Positions 14,624 through 19,482 of a stretch of 19,482 nt of DNA are shown piece by piece. The translations under genes were made by a program, and so were the position numbers. Under the pieces are notes generated by a model. The model searched no databases, had not been told where the DNA came from, and saw nothing but the letters and a program-made list of their open reading frames with translations. Position 1 is the stretch's first letter, and each line of letters begins with the position of its first letter. The stretch comes from JBOGFI01 sp050743365 (GTDB taxonomy: Bacteria > Actinomycetota > Acidimicrobiia > IMCC26256 > JACDBD01): the NCBI GenBank assembly GCA_050743365.1, contig JBOGFI010000104.1, positions 1-19,482 of the forward strand, read 5' to 3'.

Positions 14624-15819
14624 GCCCCCGCCGGCAGCGGAAGAGCCTCGACGCCGACGAGCGGTTCCCCTCCGCGCCCCTCGACGGCCCGCTGCTCGAG
14701 GTCGAGAGCCTCAAGACCCACTTCCGCTCGCCGCGCGGGCTCGTGCGGGCCGTCGACGGGGTGAGCTTCTCGCTCGAGCGGGGGCGGACCGTCGGCATCG
14801 TGGGCGAGTCCGGCTGTGGCAAGACCGTGCTCTCGCGCTCGATCATGGGGCTGCTCCCGAAGAAGAACGTGATCCGTGAGGGATCCATCCGCTTCGAGGG
14901 ACGCGAGATCGGCAACCTGGGCGACGACGACATGCGCTCGATCTGGGGCTCGCAGATGTCGATGGTGTTCCAGGACCCGATGACCTCGCTCAACCCGGTC
15001 ATGCGGGTCGGGAAGCAGATCACCGAGTCGCTCCTCTACCACCTCGACATCTCGCGGAGCTACGCGAACGAGCTCGCGCTGGCGCTGTTCGCCTCGGTCG
15101 GCATCCCCGAGCCACAACGGCGGCTCAAGGAGTACCCGCACCAGCTGTCGGGCGGCATGCGCCAGCGGGTGATGATCGCGATCGCGCTCGCCTGCGGGCC
15201 CAAGCTGCTGTTCGCCGACGAGCCGACCACCGCGCTCGACGTGACCGTGCAGGCGCAGATCCTGGACCTACTCCAGTCCCAGCAGCGCGAGCGCTTCATG
15301 GCCATGATCCTTGTCACCCACGACCTCGGGGTCGTGGCCGGGCGCGCCGACGAGATCGCGGTGATGTACGCCGGCAAGGTGGTAGAGAAGGCGCCTACTC
15401 GGGTGCTCTTCACCGACATGAAGATGCCCTACACCGAGGCCCTGCTGCAGTCGATCCCGAAGCTGGCCGACGAGAGCCACACTCGGCTGCGCGTCATCGG
15501 CGGCCGGCCACCGCCACTCATCAACCCGGCGCCGGGGTGCCGCTTCGCCCCGCGGTGCCCGTACGTGCAGGACAAGTGCCGGGAGGAGGAGCCGCCGCTG
15601 CTCCCGGGCAGCACGCCCGGCCACGAGTACCGCTGCTGGTTCCCCGTCGGGACGCCCGAGGGAAAGGCGGCGCTCGAGCGCAACCGCGCCGCCGGGATCG
15701 CACCGCCGGCGACGGAAGAGGTCGCGCCGGCCGCAGGCGACGGCGCAACCACGCGAGCGCGCTCGGCGGCGGGGACCGCTCCGGCGGGAACCGGCGCGCC
15801 GGGCGAGGGAGCCATCTGA
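14620..15819 (+). CDS. dppD: Dipeptide/oligopeptide-type ABC ATPase, DppD-like
   Basis: First ATPase of the importer, 399 residues. Walker A is GESGCGKTV with Lys68, the Q-loop is MVFQDPMTSLNPVMRV, the signature LSGGMRQRV is at about 176-184, and Walker B is LLFADEPTTALD with Asp200-Glu201. The oligopeptide-family C-terminal region follows, with four cysteines at 307, 313, 320 and 339 (GCRFAPRCPYVQDKC and YRCWF). In mycobacterial Dpp a [4Fe-4S] cluster has been reported at this kind of site, so a cluster is possible here. After about residue 345 comes an unusual Ala/Thr/Gly-rich tail of about 50 residues. The start ATG 14620 overlaps the dppC stop by four bases; the stop overlaps the next start (TGATG). 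Confidence 0.94.
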   Translation: MSPRRQRKSLDADERFPSAPLDGPLLEVESLKTHFRSPRGLVRAVDGVSFSLERGRTVGIVGESGCGKTVLSRSIMGLLPKKNVIREGSIRFEGREIGNLGDDDMRSIWGSQMSMVFQDPMTSLNPVMRVGKQITESLLYHLDISRSYANELALALFASVGIPEPQRRLKEYPHQLSGGMRQRVMIAIALACGPKLLFADEPTTALDVTVQAQILDLLQSQQRERFMAMILVTHDLGVVAGRADEIAVMYAGKVVEKAPTRVLFTDMKMPYTEALLQSIPKLADESHTRLRVIGGRPPPLINPAPGCRFAPRCPYVQDKCREEEPPLLPGSTPGHEYRCWFPVGTPEGKAALERNRAAGIAPPATEEVAPAAGDGATTRARSAAGTAPAGTGAPGEGAI

Positions 15820-16877
15820 TGGCCGGCAGCGGCACCGCCCACCTCCGTCCGCCCGAGGACACGCTGCTGCGGGTGGAGGACATGGTCGTGGAGTTCCCGA
15901 TCGGGAAGTCCGGGCTCAAGGTCAACGCGGTGTCGGGCGTCAGCGTCGACATCAAGGAGGGCGAGACGCTCGGGCTCGTAGGTGAGTCGGGCTGCGGCAA
16001 GTCCACCCTCGCCCGCGCCGCGATCCAGCTGCCGCCCCCCACGGCCGGCAAGGTGCTCTTCGAGGGCCACGACCTCACGCAGCTGAAGGGCGAGGCGCTG
16101 CGCCGGGTGCGGCCCCGGATGCAGATGATCTTCCAGGACCCCATCTCCTCGCTGAACCCCCGCCGCAAGGTGGGCGACCTCGTAGGTGAGGGCCTGGAGA
16201 TCTGGGGCATCGGCGACAAGCAGTCCCGCAAGAAGAAGGTCGACGAGGTGCTCGACGCGGTCGGCATCGACCCCGACGCGGCCCGCGGGCGTCGGCCCCA
16301 CGAGTTCTCCGGTGGTCAGTGCCAGCGCATCTCGATCGCCCGGGCGGTGGTGACCGAGCCCAAGCTCATCATCTGCGACGAGCCGGTGTCGGCGCTCGAC
16401 GTGTCGGTGCAGGCGCAGATCATCAACCTGCTCGCCGACATGAAGTCACGGTACGGGCTCACGCTCATCTTCATCGCCCACGACCTCGCAGTGGTGAAGA
16501 ACGTGAGCGACCTCGTCGCGGTCATGTACCTCGGGAAGCTGTGCGAGTTCGGGGCGCCCGACGAGATGTACGACAAGCCGTCGCACCCGTACACCGCCGC
16601 GCTGCTCGCGGCGATCCCGGAGCCCGACCCCGACATACGCCCCACGGAGCGCGAGGTGCTCACCGGCGAGATCCCCTCACCGATCTCCCCGCCCAGCGGC
16701 TGCCGCTTCCGGACGCGCTGCCCCAAGGTGCAGGAGAAGTGCGCCGAGGAGGAGCCGGTCGTCCGCCAGATCCGGCCGGGCCGTTTCGTGGCGTGCCACT
16801 TCCCGCTGGAGGAAGGCGAGAAGCTCGACTTCGCCCACGGCGGCGACGCCGAGGTGGCGGAGGCCGCGGCGAGTTAA
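15819..16877 (+). CDS. dppF: Dipeptide/oligopeptide-type ABC ATPase, DppF/OppF-like
   Basis: Second ATPase of the importer, 352 residues. Walker A is GESGCGKSTLAR with Lys61, the Q-loop is MIFQDPISSLNPRRKV, the signature is FSGGQCQRISIARAV at about 163-177, and Walker B is LIICDEPVSALD with Asp187-Glu188. The switch histidine is in IFIAHDLAVV. The PISSLNPR phrase and KSTLAR Walker A mark it as the F rather than the D subunit. Four C-terminal cysteines at 295, 301, 308 and 326 mirror those in DppD. The signature has Cys where Arg is most common (SGGQRQR). The start ATG 15819 shares a base with the dppD stop. It ends the operon, four bases from the convergent lon stop, with no room for a separate terminator. 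Confidence 0.94.
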   Translation: MAGSGTAHLRPPEDTLLRVEDMVVEFPIGKSGLKVNAVSGVSVDIKEGETLGLVGESGCGKSTLARAAIQLPPPTAGKVLFEGHDLTQLKGEALRRVRPRMQMIFQDPISSLNPRRKVGDLVGEGLEIWGIGDKQSRKKKVDEVLDAVGIDPDAARGRRPHEFSGGQCQRISIARAVVTEPKLIICDEPVSALDVSVQAQIINLLADMKSRYGLTLIFIAHDLAVVKNVSDLVAVMYLGKLCEFGAPDEMYDKPSHPYTAALLAAIPEPDPDIRPTEREVLTGEIPSPISPPSGCRFRTRCPKVQEKCAEEEPVVRQIRPGRFVACHFPLEEGEKLDFAHGGDAEVAEAAAS

Positions 16878-16881
16878 GGAG

Positions 16882-19221
16882 TCACGCCGCCTCGGCGTCG
16901 GCTTCGCCGGCTTCGGATTCGAGCGCGATCGCCAGCACGTCGCGCACGTCGTCGACGAGGTGGAACCTGAGCTGGTCGCGCACGGCCTCGGGCACGTCGT
17001 CGAGGTCGGGGCCGTTCCGGCTGGGAAGGATCACGGTCGTCAGCCCGGCCCGCTGCGCCGCGAGCACCTTCTGCTTGACCCCGCCGATCGGCAGCACCCG
17101 CCCCTGGAGCGTCACCTCGCCGGTCATGCCGACGTCGGCGCGCACCGGGCGGCCCGACAGCAGGCTCGCGAGCGCCGTGGTCATGGTGATCCCGGCCGAC
17201 GGGCCGTCCTTGGGCACCGCTCCGGCCGGGACGTGGAGATGGAAGCGGCGGGTCGTCGCCAGCTCGGGGAGCCCGAGCCGGGCGCGGTGCGCCTGCACGT
17301 ATGACAGCGCGATCTGGGCCGATTCCTTCATCACGTCACCGAGCTGCCCGGTCAGGGTGAAGCCGGGCTCGCCCTCCATCGCGGTCGCCTCGATGAACAG
17401 GACGTCTCCGCCGGTACCCGTGACCGCGAGCCCGGTCGCCACGCCCGGGGCGGCGGTGCGCTCGGCCGCCTCGGCGAAGAACTTGGGCCGGCCGAGCAGC
17501 AGTGGCACGCCGTCGCCGTCGACCGGCACCGGCGTGGCGGCTTCGCCTCCGGCGACCCGGGCGGCGATCTTGCGCAAGAGCTTCCCGAGCTCGCGCTCGA
17601 GGTTCCGGACCCCGGCCTCGAGCGTGTAGTCGGTGACGACGACGCGCAGGGCATCGTCGGAGACCTCGACCTCTCCGGGTGCGAGCCCGTTGCGCTCGGT
17701 CTGACGCGGCAGGAGGTGGTCGCGCGCGATCGTCACCTTCTCGTCCTCGGTGTAGCCGTCGAGCCGGACGACCTCCATCCGGTCGAGCAAGGGCCCCGGG
17801 ATGGTCTCGGCCACGTTGGCGGTCGCGAGGAACAGCACCTCGGACAGGTCGAGGTCGACCTCGAGGTAGTGATCGCGGAAGGTGTGGTTCTGGGCCGGGT
17901 CCAGCACCTCGAGCAGGGCCGACGAAGGATCCCCGCGCCAGTCGGCGCCGAGCTTGTCGACCTCGTCGAGGAGCACGACCGGGTTCATCGTGCCGGCTTC
18001 CGTGACGGCGCGGACGATCCGGCCGGGGCGGGCCCCGACATAGGTGCGCCGGTGGCCACGGATCTCGGCCTCGTCGCGCACGCCGCCCAGCGCGACGCGC
18101 ACGAACGTACGCCCGAGGGCGCGTGCGACCGACTCGCCCAGCGAGGTCTTGCCCACTCCCGGTGGTCCCACGAGGGCGACGATGGCGCCGGCGCCCCGAC
18201 CCCCGTCGGCGGCGAGCCCCCGCTCCGAACGCAGCTTGCGCACCGCCAGGTACTCGACGATGCGGTCCTTCACGTCGTCGAGCCCGGTGTGGTCCTCGTC
18301 GAGGATCCGCCGAGCCTCGGGCACGTCGAGGCGGTCGGGCGACGACTCGCCCCACGGCACCTCGAGGAGCGTGTCGAGCCACGTCCGGATCCAGCCGTGC
18401 TCGGGGCTCTGCTCGCCGGTCCGCTCGAGTCGGTCGACCTCGCGGGTGGCGGCCTCGCGCACCGCGTCGGGTAGCGACCGCTCGGCGATGCGGCCGCGGT
18501 ACTCCCCGATCACGTCGTCGTCGCCGTCCTCGCCGAGCTCCTTGCGGATGGCGGCCAGCTGCTGGCGGAGCAGGAACTCGCGCTGCGTCTTCTCGAGTCC
18601 CTCGTTGACCTCGGTGCGGATCCTCTCGGTGACCTCGAGCTCGGCCAGGGACTCGCGCGCCCACGCCAGCACCTTCGCGAGTCGGGCCTCGAGCTCGATG
18701 GTCTCGAGCAGCTCGACCTTGCGCTCGGCGGCCATGTCGCTCCAGGCCCCGAAGCCGTCGGCCAGGGCGGCGGGGTCGTCGGTGCTGCGGAGCAGCTCGG
18801 GCAGGCGCTGGGAGCGGCGACGCTCGGCGAGCACGGTCAGGACCGAGCGCAGCTCGCGCGCCAGCTCGCGTGCCCGCTCGGACCGGCCGGCGTCGTCGAC
18901 GACGTCTGCCTGGACCCAGAGGCCGGGCCCGGTCCCGGTGATCCCGGCGCCGAGCACGGCCCGGTGGAGGCCGCGCAGGATCACCGCGCTGGCCCCGTTG
19001 GGAAGCTCGCCCGAGTCCTCGACCCGGGCGACGGTCCCGACCCGGGCATAGTGGCCGTCGAGGCGGGGCACGAGGATCAGCCGGCGGTCGCCGTCGAGGG
19101 CCGCGCCCGCCGCCGCCCGGGCCTCCTCGGTCTCGAGGACCAGGGTGACCACGGTCTGGGGCAGCACCACGCCCGCCGCCAGCGGCAGCAAGGGCAACGC
19201 CTGGGTATCGAGCTCGGCCAT
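16882..19221 (-). CDS. lon: ATP-dependent protease Lon (LonA type)
   Basis: Cytoplasmic AAA+ protease that degrades misfolded and regulatory proteins; 779 residues, the normal LonA length. An N-terminal substrate-binding domain (starting LPLLPLAAGVVLPQ) and a coiled-coil region (TQREFLLRQQLAAIRKELGE) come first. The AAA+ module has Walker A GPPGVGKTS with Lys358, Walker B VVLLDEVDK with Asp419-Glu420, and sensor 1 in FLATANV. The protease domain has catalytic Ser675 in PKDGPSAG and Lys718 in GGVKQKVLAA, 43 residues apart as in E. coli Lon. The frame stays open upstream to 19428, but the protein starts at ATG 19221, where LonA homology begins. It is divergent from the partial receptor at 19404 and convergent with dppF. 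All catalytic residues are present, so it should be active. Confidence 0.97.
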   Translation of the reverse strand: MAELDTQALPLLPLAAGVVLPQTVVTLVLETEEARAAAGAALDGDRRLILVPRLDGHYARVGTVARVEDSGELPNGASAVILRGLHRAVLGAGITGTGPGLWVQADVVDDAGRSERARELARELRSVLTVLAERRRSQRLPELLRSTDDPAALADGFGAWSDMAAERKVELLETIELEARLAKVLAWARESLAELEVTERIRTEVNEGLEKTQREFLLRQQLAAIRKELGEDGDDDVIGEYRGRIAERSLPDAVREAATREVDRLERTGEQSPEHGWIRTWLDTLLEVPWGESSPDRLDVPEARRILDEDHTGLDDVKDRIVEYLAVRKLRSERGLAADGGRGAGAIVALVGPPGVGKTSLGESVARALGRTFVRVALGGVRDEAEIRGHRRTYVGARPGRIVRAVTEAGTMNPVVLLDEVDKLGADWRGDPSSALLEVLDPAQNHTFRDHYLEVDLDLSEVLFLATANVAETIPGPLLDRMEVVRLDGYTEDEKVTIARDHLLPRQTERNGLAPGEVEVSDDALRVVVTDYTLEAGVRNLERELGKLLRKIAARVAGGEAATPVPVDGDGVPLLLGRPKFFAEAAERTAAPGVATGLAVTGTGGDVLFIEATAMEGEPGFTLTGQLGDVMKESAQIALSYVQAHRARLGLPELATTRRFHLHVPAGAVPKDGPSAGITMTTALASLLSGRPVRADVGMTGEVTLQGRVLPIGGVKQKVLAAQRAGLTTVILPSRNGPDLDDVPEAVRDQLRFHLVDDVRDVLAIALESEAGEADAEAA

Positions 19222-19231
19222 CGCTCCACCG

Positions 19232-19255
19232 GCCCCTCGTCGGGCCCCTCGTCGG
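19232..19255 (-). repeat. Tandem 12-base duplication in the lon leader
   Basis: The 12-mer GCCCCTCGTCGG (plus strand) occurs twice in direct succession, at 19232-19243 and 19244-19255. On the lon mRNA each copy supplies a GACGAGGGG purine run; the nearer one ends 11 bases before the ATG and may act as a ribosome site. The duplication is seen directly; any effect on translation is inferred. Confidence 0.5.
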
Positions 19256-19259
19256 GGCT

Positions 19260-19287
19260 CGATTACACGATTACGCCGACATTGCAA
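19260..19287 (-). promoter_or_regulatory. Possible lon promoter
   Basis: On the minus strand TTGCAA (19287-19282) and TAATCG (19265-19260) are 16 bases apart, ending 38 bases before the lon ATG. This is the only AT-rich patch in the region. The TAATCG hexamer is repeated eight bases upstream (19273-19268) in the tandem pair CGATTACA/CGATTACG on the plus strand. No HspR-type HAIR inverted repeat is visible, so heat-shock control of that kind is not supported here. Confidence 0.4.
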
Positions 19288-19315
19288 CCCTCGCCCGCCG
19301 GAGGACATTCCCGGC

Positions 19316-19332
19316 CCCGGGGAAGCCCCGGG
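19316..19332. promoter_or_regulatory. GC-rich hairpin between the divergent lon and receptor genes
   Basis: CCCGGGG-AAG-CCCCGGG is a perfect seven-pair stem with a three-base loop, lying between the predicted lon promoter and the predicted promoter at 19349. It could be a barrier between divergent promoters or simply a chance GC stem; no T-tract adjoins it on either strand. Confidence 0.3.
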
Positions 19333-19348
19333 CGCCGCCACCCCGCCG

Positions 19349-19376
19349 TTGACACCCGGGCGCGGGGCCGTAGAGT
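19349..19376 (+). promoter_or_regulatory. Predicted promoter of the receptor gene at the right edge
   Basis: TTGACA (19349-19354) and TAGAGT (19371-19376) are separated by 16 bases, the same -35 and spacer as at 10635. The -10 ends 27 bases before the GTG at 19404, giving a short leader with ribosome site CGGGGGGA (19392-19399). Confidence 0.55.
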
Positions 19377-19403
19377 CGGTGCACTCGACACCGGGGGGAC
19401 GCC

Positions 19404-19482
19404 GTGGGGAGCTCGCATCGGCACGCACCGCGCCGGCGGTGGCGCCGGGTCCTGGGCGTGGTGGCGGCCCTCGGCCTCGCGG
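19404..19482 (+). CDS. Start of a second Dpp/Opp-like substrate-binding lipoprotein (partial, runs off the window)
   Basis: Only the first 26 codons are inside the window. They encode a basic start SHRHAPRRRWRRVLG and the beginning of a hydrophobic core (VVAALGLA), i.e. a signal peptide. Residues 4-13 differ from those of the receptor at 10762 (SHRDAPRRRW) at a single position. At base level 19413-19442 matches 10771-10800 at 27 of 30 positions, at the same offset from the GTG. The ribosome site and promoter are also alike. I infer a paralogous family 5 receptor, possibly heading a second importer operon. The lipobox and the mature domain lie outside, so the identity rests on the signal peptide alone. 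The start is GTG 19404, five bases after CGGGGGGA. Confidence 0.6.
   Translation, partial: MGSSHRHAPRRRWRRVLGVVAALGLA

Noticed and set aside
19222..19428. N-terminal extension of Lon to 848 residues
   Set aside because: The added part is Pro/Gly/Arg-rich, overlaps the start of the receptor at 19404, and LonA homology begins at the ATG at 19221.

Overview
The window looks like chromosomal DNA of a high-GC Actinomycetota bacterium. Codons end almost always in G or C, GTG starts are common, lipoprotein signal peptides are followed by Gly-rich linkers, and there is a PIG-L deacetylase of the kind used in mycothiol chemistry. The single-chain LivH-LivM permease and the general gene style make me lean towards the class Acidimicrobiia, but that is an inference without a database search. 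I see no tRNA, rRNA, CRISPR array, insertion sequence, prophage or integration site. No stretch longer than about 200 bases lacks a gene; the longest gaps are 10559-10761 and 19222-19403.

Left block (4-6805, all minus strand): a branched-chain amino acid type (HAAT/Liv) ABC transporter. In transcription order it has two tandem paralogous lipoprotein receptors (6805-5528 and 5419-4145), a fused LivH-LivM permease with an unusual C-terminal membrane extension (4129-1559), LivG (1562-753) and LivF (756-4). The last three genes are coupled by 4-base GTGA overlaps. A 108-base gap between the two receptors carries a direct repeat and a small hairpin.

Middle block (6878-10558): a PIG-L deacetylase and a membrane-anchored alpha/beta hydrolase run on the plus strand, divergent from the Liv operon. 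Facing them on the minus strand are an ArfB-type ribosome rescue factor and, downstream of it, a membrane protein with a channel-like pore region. The hydrolase and the channel-like gene meet end to end with no spacer.

Right block (10635-16877, plus strand): a complete peptide/nickel/opine type (Dpp/Opp) ABC importer. A TTGACA-N16-TATTGT promoter precedes the receptor lipoprotein, two permeases and two ATPases; the last four genes overlap. The operon converges on a complete lon protease gene (minus, 19221-16882). The last 79 bases begin a second Dpp/Opp-like receptor, whose first codons nearly repeat those of the receptor at 10762 and which has a similar promoter.

Overall this is mainly a nutrient-uptake region with two importers plus housekeeping genes (lon, arfB). 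I did not find a convincing new multi-gene system. The points most worth a second look are the extended LivHM fusion, the paired receptors and the repeats between them, the channel-like protein, and the repeated receptor leader at the right edge.
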